A stretch of 64,000 bases of DNA from RHKX01 sp963784885 (lineage in GTDB: Bacteria > Actinomycetota > Thermoleophilia > Solirubrobacterales > 70-9): assembly GCA_963784885.1 (NCBI GenBank), contig CAWATA010000004.1, positions 434,001 through 498,000 of the forward strand, given 5' to 3'. A program made the position numbers and the translations under genes. This document shows positions 33,463 to 42,503 of the stretch, piece by piece (position 1 is the first letter of the stretch; each line of letters begins with the position of its first letter). Below the pieces are notes generated by a model, which saw nothing but the letters and a program-made list of their open reading frames with translations, was not told the DNA's origin and searched no databases.

Positions 33463-34623
33463 ATGGCCCGCTTCGATTTCGTAACCGCCGGTGAGTCCCA
33501 CGGCCCCGGACTGACGACGATCGTCGAGGGCATGCCCGCGGGGCTCGAGCTCGACCGCGAGGCACTCGACCGCGACATGGCGCGGCGTCAGCTCGGCCAT
33601 GGCCGCGGCGGCCGGATGAAGATCGAGAAGGACACCGCGGAGGTACGTTCCGGCGTCCGTCACGGCAGGACGCTCGGCAGCCCGATCGCGCTGCTCGTCG
33701 CCAACCGCGATTACGAGAACTGGGTCGAGCGGATGGGCCCGTGGGAGAGCGGCGAGGGCGTCCAGCAGGTCCACCTGCCGCGCCCCGGCCACGCCGACCT
33801 TCCCGGTCTCCTCAAGTACGGCTTCGACGACGCGCGCAACGTGCTCGAGCGCGCGAGCGCCCGAGAAACGGCGGCCCGCGTCGCCGCCGGGGGGCTCGCG
33901 CGTCAGTTCCTCGAAGCCGTCGGGGTGACGATCCGCAGCCACGTGACCCGGATCGCCGGCGTCGAGGCGCCGGCACCGGCCGAGCTCGGGCCCGCCGACT
34001 TCGACGGCGTCGACGACGATCCCGTTCGCTGCCTCGACGAGGAGGCATCGGCGGCGATGATCGACGAGGTCAACCGGCTCCGGAAGGAGAACGAGAGCCT
34101 CGGCGGCACCTTCGAGGCCCGCGCCTGGGGGCTCGTCCCCGGACTCGGCTCGCACGTCAGCTGGGACGAGCGCCTCGACGGTCGGATCGCGCAGGCGATG
34201 GTCTCGATCCAGTCGGTGAAGGGCGTCAGCATCGGCCCGGCCTGGGAGGTCGCCGCGAGCCCGGGCTCGGAGGCCCACGACGAGATCTTTCACTCGCCCG
34301 AGCGCGGCTACCACCGCGAGACCAACCGCGCCGGCGGGCTCGAGGGCGGGATGACGAATGGCGAGACCCTGATCGTCGGAGTGGCGATCAAGCCGATCTC
34401 GACCCTGACCAAGCCGCTGCGCTCCGTCGACGTCCACACCAAGGAACCGAAGGCTGCGCACAAGGAGCGGACCGACTCCACCGTTGTGCCTGCGGCCGGC
34501 GTCGTCGGCGAGGCGATGCTGGCCCTGACCCTTGCGCGCGCCTATCGCGAGAAGTTCGGCGGCGACCACATCGACGACGTGCGGGCAGCGATCGACGCGT
34601 ACCGCCAGCGCATTGCCGGCTGA
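33463..34623 (+). CDS. aroC: chorismate synthase
   Basis: Last step of the shikimate pathway (EPSP to chorismate, reduced FMN-dependent); 386 residues. FVTAGESHGPGLTTIVEGMPAG is the N-terminal signature, RASARETAARVAAGGLAR the central one and GGMTNGETLIVGVAIKPIST the FMN/substrate region, with RTDSTVVPAAGVVGEAML near the end. ATG 33463 follows a TAGCCT box by 9 nt. The aroK-aroB gene overlaps its end, forming the aroC-aroKB-aroQ unit. Confidence 0.97.
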   Translation: MARFDFVTAGESHGPGLTTIVEGMPAGLELDREALDRDMARRQLGHGRGGRMKIEKDTAEVRSGVRHGRTLGSPIALLVANRDYENWVERMGPWESGEGVQQVHLPRPGHADLPGLLKYGFDDARNVLERASARETAARVAAGGLARQFLEAVGVTIRSHVTRIAGVEAPAPAELGPADFDGVDDDPVRCLDEEASAAMIDEVNRLRKENESLGGTFEARAWGLVPGLGSHVSWDERLDGRIAQAMVSIQSVKGVSIGPAWEVAASPGSEAHDEIFHSPERGYHRETNRAGGLEGGMTNGETLIVGVAIKPISTLTKPLRSVDVHTKEPKAAHKERTDSTVVPAAGVVGEAMLALTLARAYREKFGGDHIDDVRAAIDAYRQRIAG

Positions 34624-36172
34624 GCCCGCCTCGATCGCCTTCATCGGCTTCATGGGCGCCGGCAAGACGTCGGCTGCCCGGGGCGCCGCGCGCGCGCTCG
34701 GAACCGACTACGTCGATACGGACCAGCTGATCGCCGCCGAGATCCCGGGCGGCTCGATCTCGGGCTACTTCCGCGAGCACGGCGAGGCCGCGTTTCGCGA
34801 GCTCGAGGAGCGGGTCGTGCTCGAGGCGCTGGAACGTCCGGGCGCGATCGTCGCCCTCGGCGGCGGTGCGGTCGAGAGCGAGCGGGTCCGAGCTGCGCTG
34901 ACCTCGCACGTGACCGCATGGTGCCGGGTCGCCGAGGACGTCGCCTGGGAACGCAGCAGCGGCACCGACCGGCCGCTGGCCCGCGACCGCGACGCCTTCC
35001 GCCGCCGCTGGAGCGCGCGCCTGCCGCTGTATGAGGAGTGCGGGCGGGTCGTCCTGGGGACCGGCGGCGAGCAGACCGGCGCCGCTGCCGCTCCCTGGCT
35101 GGATCTGCTTCGCGATCGACCGGACGTGCGGATGTACTGGTCGCGGACCGCGTCGGGCGACGCGCCGGCGCTCGTCGGCACCGGCGCGACCAAGGTCCTC
35201 GACGACGCTCCCGGACTGCGCCCCGGCGGTCGTCTGTTCGGGCTCGCCGACCGCGACGCCCATGCGGCGACGGGCGAACTGATGCCCGCCGTTGAACCGG
35301 GCGGGCCGATCCCCGTCAGCGGCGGCGAGGCCGCGAAGAGCCTCGGCGAGGCCGAGTCGCTGCTCCGCGAGCTCGCCCGGGCGGGCGTCCGGCGCGAGGA
35401 CGCCCTGCTGGCGTTCGGCGGGGGCGTCGCCGGCGACCTGGTCGGCTTCTGCGCCGCCGTCTATCAGCGCGGAATTCCGGTCGTCCAGGTGCCGACGACG
35501 CTCGTCGCGCAGGTCGATTCCGCCTACGGCGGCAAGACCGGCGTCGACCTGCCCGAGGGCAAGAACTATGTCGGCGCCTTCCACCAGCCGGCGGCAGTCC
35601 TCACCGATCCGGCGGCGCTGCGGACCCTGCCGCCCGCCGAGCTCGCAGCCGGATTCGCCGAGGTGGTCAAGACGGCGCTGATCGCTGGGGGCTCGCTCTG
35701 GGATCGGGTCCGGGCGCTCGAGGCGATCGACGCCGCCTCGCTCGCCCCGCTCGTCTTCGACTGCGCCCGGACGAAGCTCGACGTCGTCGGCGCCGACGAG
35801 CGCGAGTCGGGTCTGCGGGCGGTCCTCAACCTCGGTCACACCGTCGGTCACGGGATCGAGGCGGCCACCGGTTATGAGCGCTACCGCCACGGCGAGGCGA
35901 TCGCGATCGGCCTCGTCGCCGCGCTGCGGCTCTCCGGCGCGTCGTCGCTCGAGCCCGAGGTGGTCGCGCTGCTTCAGCGGGCAGGGCTGCCGACGGCGCT
36001 CGACGCCGGGATCGAGCCCGACGCGGTGCTCGAGGCGGTCGGTCGCGACAAGAAGCGGACCGCCGAGGGCATCGGGTTCGTCACGATCGCTGAGCCCGGC
36101 GACGTCCGCTTCGGGCAGCGAATCGATGCCGATAGCCTCCGCCGCGTGGTCGAGGGACTGACGAGCCGATGA
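34613..36172 (+). CDS. aroKB: fused shikimate kinase / 3-dehydroquinate synthase
   Basis: Bifunctional protein of 519 residues. Residues 1-165 are shikimate kinase: Walker A FMGAGKTSAARG, the DTDQLI motif, a FRELEERVVLEAL segment and GGGAVES. From about residue 185 comes 3-dehydroquinate synthase: GGEAAKSLGEAESLL, AFGGGVAGDLVGFCAAVYQRG (NAD-binding), VPTTLVAQVDSAYGGKTGVD, and the zinc ligands around AEVVKTALI, NLGHTVGHGIEA and RHGEAIAIG. The only sensible start is TTG 34613, inside the end of aroC. The two enzymes catalyse non-adjacent pathway steps (step 2 and step 5), so the fusion is for co-expression rather than channelling. Confidence 0.93.
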   Translation: MPAEPASIAFIGFMGAGKTSAARGAARALGTDYVDTDQLIAAEIPGGSISGYFREHGEAAFRELEERVVLEALERPGAIVALGGGAVESERVRAALTSHVTAWCRVAEDVAWERSSGTDRPLARDRDAFRRRWSARLPLYEECGRVVLGTGGEQTGAAAAPWLDLLRDRPDVRMYWSRTASGDAPALVGTGATKVLDDAPGLRPGGRLFGLADRDAHAATGELMPAVEPGGPIPVSGGEAAKSLGEAESLLRELARAGVRREDALLAFGGGVAGDLVGFCAAVYQRGIPVVQVPTTLVAQVDSAYGGKTGVDLPEGKNYVGAFHQPAAVLTDPAALRTLPPAELAAGFAEVVKTALIAGGSLWDRVRALEAIDAASLAPLVFDCARTKLDVVGADERESGLRAVLNLGHTVGHGIEAATGYERYRHGEAIAIGLVAALRLSGASSLEPEVVALLQRAGLPTALDAGIEPDAVLEAVGRDKKRTAEGIGFVTIAEPGDVRFGQRIDADSLRRVVEGLTSR

Positions 36173-36618
36173 GCAGCGCGCACAACCGCGTCGCCGTGAT
36201 GCACGGCGTCAACCTCGACATGCTCGGGCGCCGTGACCCCGCGATCTACGGGACCGAGACGCTGAGCGAGTACGAGTACCGGATCCACGAGTTCGGCCGC
36301 GAGCTCGGGCTCGAGGTGTCGTTCTTTCAGACCAACCACGAGGGCGAGTTCTGCGAGTACCTCCACCGGGTGCCCGAGACCGCAGATGGGGTCCTCGTCA
36401 ACGCCGGGGCCTGGTCGCACTACTCGTGGGCGATCCGCGACGCCCTCGAGGTCGCCGGCAAGCCCGCCGTCGAGGTCCACATCAGCGACGTCGCCGATCG
36501 CGAGGACTGGCGCTCCGTCTCCGTCTTCGACGGGCTCGTCGCGGCGAAGATCTCGGGCAAGGGGCTGGACGGCTACCGCGAGGGGCTCGAGGTTCTGGCG
36601 AAGGAGCTGGGGGTCTGA
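36169..36618 (+). CDS. aroQ: 3-dehydroquinate dehydratase, type II
   Basis: Protein of 149 residues that dehydrates 3-dehydroquinate. GVNLDMLGRRDPAIYG carries the type II signature with the catalytic Tyr, FQTNHEGEFCEYL the flexible-loop Arg/Glu region, VLVNAGAWSHYSWAIRDAL the Asn/Gly motif, and AVEVHISD the catalytic His strand. The ATG overlaps the aroKB stop (ATGA). AHYS, usual in the motif, reads SHYS here. Translation is probably coupled along aroC-aroKB-aroQ-pepP. Confidence 0.94.
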   Translation: MSSAHNRVAVMHGVNLDMLGRRDPAIYGTETLSEYEYRIHEFGRELGLEVSFFQTNHEGEFCEYLHRVPETADGVLVNAGAWSHYSWAIRDALEVAGKPAVEVHISDVADREDWRSVSVFDGLVAAKISGKGLDGYREGLEVLAKELGV

Positions 36619-37706
36619 TCACGGCTCCCGACAGCCGCGCCGACCGGGTTGCCGAGGCGGTGGCGGCGGCTGGGCTCGAAGCGGCCATCGTCGGCGACCT
36701 CGTCCGCCCCGGCGACTCGATCCGCGACTCGATGGCCGACGTCGCCTGGCTGACCGGGTTCGGCGGCACCAGCGGGATCGTCGTCATCGGTCCCGACGTC
36801 CGCGTCTTCGTCACCGACTTCCGCTACACGGATCTCGCCTCCGAGACCGTGCCCGAAACGTTCCGGATCGTCGACGCCACCGCAGACATCCTCAAGGAGG
36901 TGGCCTCCCATCTCTCCGGGCGGGTCGGGTTCGAGCCCGCGAAGACGAGCGTCGAGACCCACGGCAAGCTGCTCGAGGCCGTCGGCGGGGGCGTCGAGAT
37001 CGTCGCCGCCGAGGATCTGCTCACGGACCTCCGCCGGGTCAAGGACGAGGCCGAGGTCGAAGCGATCGCCGCCGCGTCCGCCCTGACCGATGAGGTCTAC
37101 GCCTGGCTCGAGGACCGCGGTCTCGCGGGCCGGACCGAGCGCGATGTCGCCCTCGCCGCCGAGGCGAAGATGCGCGAGCTCGGGGCGGAGGGACCCTCGT
37201 TCCCGTCGATCGTCGCCGCCGCGGCGAACGGAGCGCTGCCGCACGCCGTCCCCGGCGACCGGGTGATCGGCGCCGGCGAGTACGTGACCATCGACATGGG
37301 CGCGATCGTCGACGGCTACTGCTCCGACTGCACCCGCACCCTCGCCGAGGGCGAGCCCGATCCGGCCCAGAAGCAGGTCTACGACCTCGTCCTCGCCGCC
37401 CAGCTCGCAGCACTCGAAGCGATTCGCGCCGGCGCGGACGGCCGCGCCGTCGACGCGATCTCGCGCGAGCCGATCGCCGAGGCCGGCTACGGCGAGCGCT
37501 TCGGCCACGGGCTCGGCCACGGCGTCGGGATCGAGGTCCACGAACCGCCGCGCCTGTCGAAGCGCTCCGAGGACACGCTGCTCGCCGGCGACGTCGTCAC
37601 CGTCGAGCCCGGCATCTACATCCCCGGCGAGTTCGGGATCCGGATCGAGGACCTAGTGGTCGTCACTGAGGACGGCTACCGCAACCTCAGCAGCCGCCCG
37701 AAGTAG
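36615..37706 (+). CDS. pepP: Xaa-Pro peptidase (M24 family), likely CTG start
   Basis: Metallo-aminopeptidase of 363 residues. An N-terminal creatinase-like domain (DRVAEAVAAAGLEAAIVGD) precedes the pita-bread M24 core, whose metal ligands lie in VTIDMGAIVDGYCSDCTRT, the GHGLGHGVGIEVHE helix, VVTVEPGIYIPGEFG and GIRIEDLVVV. No ATG, GTG or TTG occurs before the conserved N-terminus. CTG 36615 overlaps the aroQ stop (CTGA) and has AAGGAG 8 nt upstream, so I choose it; GTG near 36660 would cut conserved sequence. In many bacteria pepP lies between aroQ and efp. Confidence 0.88.
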   Translation: MITAPDSRADRVAEAVAAAGLEAAIVGDLVRPGDSIRDSMADVAWLTGFGGTSGIVVIGPDVRVFVTDFRYTDLASETVPETFRIVDATADILKEVASHLSGRVGFEPAKTSVETHGKLLEAVGGGVEIVAAEDLLTDLRRVKDEAEVEAIAAASALTDEVYAWLEDRGLAGRTERDVALAAEAKMRELGAEGPSFPSIVAAAANGALPHAVPGDRVIGAGEYVTIDMGAIVDGYCSDCTRTLAEGEPDPAQKQVYDLVLAAQLAALEAIRAGADGRAVDAISREPIAEAGYGERFGHGLGHGVGIEVHEPPRLSKRSEDTLLAGDVVTVEPGIYIPGEFGIRIEDLVVVTEDGYRNLSSRPK

Positions 37707-37712
37707 GCCCGC

Positions 37713-37757
37713 GTGGGTCAGCTCGGCGCCTCATACCGTCGCCGATCCGGCCCACGC
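37713..37757. repeat. 45-bp palindromic repeat, copy in pepP/cfa gap
   Basis: The element begins GTGGGTCAGCTCGGCGCC and ends CCGATCCGGCCCACGC. With the two bases before it, GCGTGGG and CCCACGC pair as a 7-bp outer stem, and CGGCG with CGCCG as an inner stem. It sits between two convergent genes, like the copies at 62991 and 63052. Confidence 0.75.
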
Positions 37758-37782
37758 CATGGCGGAGGCGGCGCCGGCCGGC

Positions 37783-38987
37783 TCAGGCCAGGCGCGCCCG
37801 GACCTGGAAGATCGACGTGAATCCGCTCTCGAAGCCGCTGCGGGCGGCCCGCAGGTAGAGGCGCCAGACGCGGACCCGCTCGGGGCCGGCGAGGGCGATC
37901 GCGCGGTCGAGGTTCTCGTCGAGCCGGCGGGCCCAGTGGCGGAGGGTCTCGGCGTAGTCGGATGCGAAGCCCTCGACGTGCTCGCTCGCGAAGCCGGCGC
38001 GTTCGAGCGCGAGCAGGACGCGGGAGAGGTGGAGCGGGTCGGCGTCGGGGAAGACATAGCGCTCTGAGAACGGGCCGGCGTCGGGATCGCTGTGGCGGAG
38101 CCGGGCGATCCCGTGGTTGAGCAGGCGGCCCCCGGAGGGCAGAAGCGACGCGAGCCGCTCGGCGTAGAGGTCGATCCGCTCGGCGCCGACGTGCTCGACC
38201 ATCCCGATGCTGGCGATGGCGTCGAAGCGCTCGCCGGCGAGGTCGCGGTAGTCCATGACCCGGATCTCGACCCGGTCGCCGACTCCGGCCGCCTCGGCGC
38301 GCTCGCGGGCGACCCGTGCCTGCGGCTCCGACAGCGTGATCCCGACGACGTCGACGCCGTGGTGGGTCGCGGCGTGGACGGCGAAGCTGCCCCAGCCGCA
38401 ACCGATGTCGATGATCCGCTCGCCGGGCTCGAGGGCGAGCTTGGTGCAGACCATCTCGAGCTTCGCCGTCTGTGCCTCCTCGAGCGTCTCGGCGCCGCGG
38501 GAGAAGATCGCGCAGCTGTAGGTCATCGAGTCGTCGAGGAACAGGCCGAAGAACTCGGGCGGCAGGTCGTAATGGTGGCGGACCGAGCGGGCGTCCCGCT
38601 CCTTCGTTCGCCGCTCGCCCTGCGGCCGGAGCTCGGCCAGCGGTGGGGTGGGGGGAGGGTGAGCCCGTTCGCGGCGAGGGCCGCGCCGAGCAGCCGCAAC
38701 CGCGTCGAGGGCGCCGGCGTCGGCGGCTTCCAGTCCTCGAGCAGGTCCATGACCAGGTCGATGTCGTCGACCTCGAGCTCGCCGGTCACGTAGGCGCGGC
38801 CGATCCCGAGCTGGCCGGGTGCGCGCAGCGCCTGCGCGATCGCCTTCGGCGAGCGGACCCGGAACGTCGGCCCGGTGCCGTCGCTCGAGGGGACTTCGCT
38901 CCCGTCCCAGAACTCGACCGTGAACGGCCGATGCGGGAAGGCCGTAGTGAGCTCGCGCCGAAGCGGCGCGGTGTGGGCGAGCGCCAT
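37783..38987 (-). CDS. cyclopropane-fatty-acyl-phospholipid synthase family methyltransferase, frameshifted as sequenced
   Basis: SAM-dependent methyltransferase that acts on membrane lipid acyl chains. The N-terminal domain (FRVRSPKAIAQALRAPGQLG, AYVTGELEVDDIDLV) reads from ATG 38987. After a six-G run (38650-38655, plus-strand numbering) the sequence continues in another frame with VRHHYDLPPEFFGLFLDDSM, YSCAIF, the SAM loop IIDIGCGWGSFAVHAA and SIGMVEHVGAERID. Adding one base in the homopolymer joins both parts cleanly, so the gene is probably intact in the organism. TAGGAT lies 6 nt before the ATG. It is divergent from the YidC-like gene. Confidence 0.87.
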
Positions 38988-38993
38988 GCCCCG

Positions 38994-39014
38994 ATCCTAT
39001 GGCCCCGTTACGCT
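38994..39014. promoter_or_regulatory. divergent leaderless-type promoters, cfa-like gene and YidC-like gene
   Basis: On the minus strand TAGGAT (38999-38994) is 6 nt before ATG 38987. On the plus strand TACGCT (39009-39014) is 8 nt before GTG 39023. The two start codons are only about 35 bp apart, so both promoters overlap in the same short gap. Confidence 0.5.
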
Positions 39015-39022
39015 CCCGGGCC

Positions 39023-39859
39023 GTGCCGGTGGTCGCCAACATCCTGCAGCCGCTCAACAACGTCGAGGAGTGGGTCCTCGAGACGCTGCACGGGATCGGC
39101 CTCACCTGGGGACTTGCGATCGTCGGGCTGACGCTGCTGACCCGGGTGCTCACGATCCCGCTGGTCGTCCGCCAGTTCCGCTCGCAGCGCGAGATGAAGC
39201 TGCACATGCCGGAGCTGAAGCGGATGCAGAAGCAGTACAAGGACGACAAGCAGCGGCTCCAACAGGAGATGTCGGCCTACTACCGCGCGCACGGCATCAA
39301 CCCGCTCGCATCGGTCGGGCCGCTGCTTCTGCAGATTCCGATCTTCATCTCGCTCTACATGCTGCTCCGCCAGGACGCGACCAGCGGCCTGTTCGGAGAC
39401 ACCGGCTTTCTCTTCATCCCCGACCTGACCGCCAAGCCCCAGGGTGCGGTCCTGGTGGCGATGCTGCTGATCTACGTCTGCTCGCAGCTCGCATCGAGCG
39501 CGATCGCGACGCGGACGATGCAGAGCTCCCACCGCGGGATCGCGATGGGCCTGCCGCTCCTCTTCGCCACGGTGATCATGCGCTTCCCCGCCGGCCTCGC
39601 CATCTACTCGATCACGACCAGCCTCTGGAGCCTCGGTCAGCAGGTCACCTTCTGGCGGCTCTCGCCGGCGGTTCCGTCGGGCTCGGCCGCCCTGATGGCC
39701 GAGGCCGAGGACGTGCTCGAGGCCGGAGAGGACTCGAAGTTCGAGGCGGCGATCGAGGCCGAGGTGGAGGCCGAGTCCGCCGGGCCGGCGCCGAAGCAGC
39801 ATTCACGCTCGAAGAAGAAGAAGCGGAGCCGGAACCGCCGCCGGACACCCACCGGATAG
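39023..39859 (+). CDS. yidC: YidC/Oxa1 family membrane protein insertase
   Basis: Protein of 278 residues from GTG 39023. The five-helix Oxa1 core is visible: GLTWGLAIVGLTLLTRVLTI, the cytoplasmic hairpin RSQREMKLHMPELKRMQKQY, GINPLASVGPLLLQIPIFIS, and ATVIMRFPAGLAIYSITTSL. The C-terminus is rich in Lys and Arg (KKKKRSRNRRRR-like), as in ribosome-binding Oxa1 tails. The protein is short, without a proteobacterial periplasmic domain. It is not in the usual rnpA-yidC-jag context, so it may be a second paralogue (inference). Confidence 0.9.
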   Translation: MPVVANILQPLNNVEEWVLETLHGIGLTWGLAIVGLTLLTRVLTIPLVVRQFRSQREMKLHMPELKRMQKQYKDDKQRLQQEMSAYYRAHGINPLASVGPLLLQIPIFISLYMLLRQDATSGLFGDTGFLFIPDLTAKPQGAVLVAMLLIYVCSQLASSAIATRTMQSSHRGIAMGLPLLFATVIMRFPAGLAIYSITTSLWSLGQQVTFWRLSPAVPSGSAALMAEAEDVLEAGEDSKFEAAIEAEVEAESAGPAPKQHSRSKKKKRSRNRRRTPTG

Positions 39860-39862
39860 CGT
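39857..39862 (+). promoter_or_regulatory. leaderless-type -10 box of SDR gene
   Basis: TAGCGT, which includes the yidC stop codon TAG, lies 7 nt before ATG 39870. Confidence 0.4.
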
Positions 39863-39869
39863 TCCCGGC

Positions 39870-40728
39870 ATGAGTCCAACTCGTAGCCTCGGGGGCAAGA
39901 CCCTGTTCATCAGCGGCGGTAGTCGCGGCATCGGCCTCGCGATCGCCCTTCGCGCGGCCCGCGACGGCGCCAACGTCGCGCTGATCGCGAAGACCGACCA
40001 GCCGCACCCGAAGCTCGAGGGCACGATCCACACCGCCGCCGAGCAGATCGAGGAAGCGGGTGGCCGGGCGCTGCGCGATCGTCGGCGACATTCGCGACGA
40101 GGGCCAGGTCGCCGAGGCGGTCTCCGAGACCGTCGAGCACTTCGGCGGTATCGACATCACGGTCAACAACGCGAGCGCGATCAACCTCGTCGGCACCGAG
40201 CAGCTCGACATGAAGCGCTACGACCTGATGCAGGACATCAACACGCGCGGCACGTTCGTCGTCTCCAAGCTCACCGTCCCGCACCTCAAGCAGGCGGAGA
40301 ACCCGCACGTGCTGACGCTCTCGCCGCCGCTCAGCCTCGAGCCCCGCTGGGCGAAGGACCACGTCGCCTACACGATCGCCAAGTACGGGATGAGCCTCTG
40401 CACGCTCGGCATGGCCGAGGAGTTCCGCGCCGACGGAGTCGCGTTCAACTCGCTCTGGCCACGGACCCTGGTGGCGACGGCCGCCGTCCAGAACCTGCTC
40501 GGCGGCGACGCGGCGATGGCCCGCTCGCGGACGCCGGAGATCATGTCCGACTCAGCCCACGCGGTCCTCACCCGCCCGAGCCGCGAGTGCACGGGCAACT
40601 TCTTCCTCGCCGAGGACGTGCTCGTGGAGGAGGGCGTGATCGACTTCGAGCCCTACGCTGCGGCGCCCGGCGCCGAGCCGGCTGTCGACCTCTACGTCGA
40701 CGAGGTCGACCCCCCCGGCATCGGCTGA
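39870..40728 (+). CDS. short-chain dehydrogenase/reductase, frameshifted as sequenced
   Basis: NAD(P)-dependent oxidoreductase. Frame 1 of the gene gives TLFISGGSRGIGLAIALRA, the TGxxxGIG-type nucleotide loop (here SGGSRGIG). Near 40074 one extra base shifts it; the other frame continues AIVGDIRDEGQVAEAV, ITVNNASAINLVG and YTIAKYGMSLCTLGMAEEF, with the YxxxK catalytic pair. The total is 859 nt, one too many. The segments HPKLEGTIHTAAEQIEEAG and the late PSRECTGNFFLAEDVL match the HSDL2-like SDR subgroup, often of unknown substrate. The break is probably an assembly indel, though not at a homopolymer. Confidence 0.82.
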
Positions 40729-40738
40729 GCCGTGCCGT

Positions 40739-40761
40739 CGGGAGAACCGCCCGTTCTCCCG
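40739..40761. terminator. hairpin after SDR gene
   Basis: Perfect 9-bp stem CGGGAGAAC / GTTCTCCCG with a 5-nt loop, 10 nt after the SDR stop. No U-tract follows, but its position before an independent MFS gene suits a terminator. Confidence 0.55.
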
Positions 40762-40847
40762 AGCTCGCGCCTCCGCTCCATCACCCACTCCGGTTGACAC
40801 CGCACCGACCCCGTCGCGGCTAGGGTGCCCCGACCGAAAGTCGAGCC

Positions 40848-42449
40848 ATGCCGGAAACCAAGCAGACAGAGGGATCGGCCCCACCGCACGCCAAGGCGGT
40901 GCTGGCGGCGCTGATCCTCGTCGCGGCCGTCGCCAACCTCAACCTGTCAGTCGCCAACGTCGCCCTGCCGGATATCGGCAAGGCCTTCGATGCGGGCCAG
41001 ACGGAACTCAACCTCGTCGCCGTCGGCTACTCGCTCGGCCTCGCCGCGTCGGTCCTCTACCTCGGTGCGCTGGGCGACCGCTACGGCCGCAAGATGATGG
41101 TCGTCCTCGGCATGGCGATCACGATCCCAGCCTCGATCATCGCCGGGACCGCCGGCTCCGTGGACATTCTCTTCGTCGCCCGCATCCTCGGCGGACTCGC
41201 CGCCGGCATGGCGTTCCCGACGACGCTGGCGCTCATCACAGCGCTCTGGTCCGGCCCGGCCCGCACCCGCGCGATCGCGCTCTGGTCGGCGATCGGCGGC
41301 GCCATTTCGGCGCTCGGCCCGATGATCTCCGGCGGGTTGCTCGAGCACTTCGACTGGGGGTCCTGCTTCCTCGTAACCGTGCCGCTCGCGGTGCTGGCGC
41401 TGATCCTTGCCCTGCGCCTGATCCCCTCCCACGTCCACGAGACCAGTGACCCGGTGGACAACCTCGGTGGGATGCTCTCGATCCTGATGGTCTCGGCGCT
41501 CGTCCTCGGGATCAACTTCGCGGCGGTTCCGGGGGCGACCGCATTCGCGATCGGCTTGCTCGTCGTCGCGCTCGCCGCCGTCACCGGATTCGCGATCCGC
41601 CAGCGTCGCGTGAAGGTGCCCCTCTACGACCTCCAGGTCGCCGCTCGGCCGACGTTCTGGGTGGCGGCGGTGGCGGGGGTCATCGTCTTCGGATCGCTGA
41701 TGGGCGCTGCGTTCATCGGCCAGCAGTTCCTGCAGAACGTGCTCGAGTACTCGACGTTCGATGCCGGTGTGGCGATCCTGCCGGCGGCGGTGCTGATGGT
41801 CTTCGTGGCGCCGCGATCGGCGAAGCTCGTCGAGTCGCGCGGGGCCCGGTTCACGTTGCTGTTCGGCTACGCCTTCATCCTCCTCGCCTTCCTGACCATG
41901 CTGGTGATCTGGAGCGAGTCGAGTCCGTACTGGCAGATCGGGCTCGCCTACGGGCTGATCGGCATCGGGATCGGCCTCGCCGGCACGCCGGCATCGCGGT
42001 CGCTGACCGGCTCGGTGCCCGTCAAGCGGGCCGGAATGGCCTCGGCGACCGCGGATCTCCAGCGCGACCTCGGCGGCGCGATCATGCAGTCGATCCTCGG
42101 CGCGGTCCTGACGGCCGGCTACGCCGCCTCGATCTCGACCCAGATCGCGGCATCCCCGAACTCCGCCAAGATCACCGACGCGACCGAGTCGGAGCTCCAG
42201 AAGTCCTTCGCGAGTGCCGCCGACACCGCCGGCCAATACCCGCAGTACAAGGACCAGATCATCGCCGGGGCCCGCGAGGCGTTCCTGAAGGGCGACGACT
42301 GGGCCTACCTCGCGGGAATCGTCGCCGTCCTGATCGGCGCGATCGTGATCTGGCGCTTCTTCCCGAAGCTGAAGCGCGAGAAGGAGCTGCTCGCCGAGTA
42401 CGCCGCCGACGGCGGCGACGGGGGCGACGAGCAGCCGGCGCGGGCCTGA
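40848..42449 (+). CDS. MFS transporter, DHA2 (14-helix) type
   Basis: Protein of 533 residues, a proton-driven exporter, probably of drugs or other small molecules. The A-motif GDRYGRKMMVVLG follows helix 2, motif C-like GPMISGGLLEHFDWGSCFLV is in helix 5, and about 14 helices can be counted, ending WAYLAGIVAVLIGAIVIWRF. Before the last helix is an extracytoplasmic loop of about 60 residues (SPNSAKITDATESELQKSF). TTGACA at 40794-40799 is a good -35, but the nearest TAGGGT lies 21 nt away, so the promoter is uncertain. Confidence 0.92.
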   Translation: MPETKQTEGSAPPHAKAVLAALILVAAVANLNLSVANVALPDIGKAFDAGQTELNLVAVGYSLGLAASVLYLGALGDRYGRKMMVVLGMAITIPASIIAGTAGSVDILFVARILGGLAAGMAFPTTLALITALWSGPARTRAIALWSAIGGAISALGPMISGGLLEHFDWGSCFLVTVPLAVLALILALRLIPSHVHETSDPVDNLGGMLSILMVSALVLGINFAAVPGATAFAIGLLVVALAAVTGFAIRQRRVKVPLYDLQVAARPTFWVAAVAGVIVFGSLMGAAFIGQQFLQNVLEYSTFDAGVAILPAAVLMVFVAPRSAKLVESRGARFTLLFGYAFILLAFLTMLVIWSESSPYWQIGLAYGLIGIGIGLAGTPASRSLTGSVPVKRAGMASATADLQRDLGGAIMQSILGAVLTAGYAASISTQIAASPNSAKITDATESELQKSFASAADTAGQYPQYKDQIIAGAREAFLKGDDWAYLAGIVAVLIGAIVIWRFFPKLKREKELLAEYAADGGDGGDEQPARA

Positions 42450-42503
42450 GATCTCGGGCAAGCGGTTGCGTTGATTCAGGAGATCGGCATATGGTGAGAG
42501 GCG

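Noticed and set aside
40794..40826. Strong vegetative promoter (TTGACA / TAGGGT) before the MFS gene
   Set aside because: The spacer is 21 nt, outside the usual 16-19; kept only as a note in the MFS entry.
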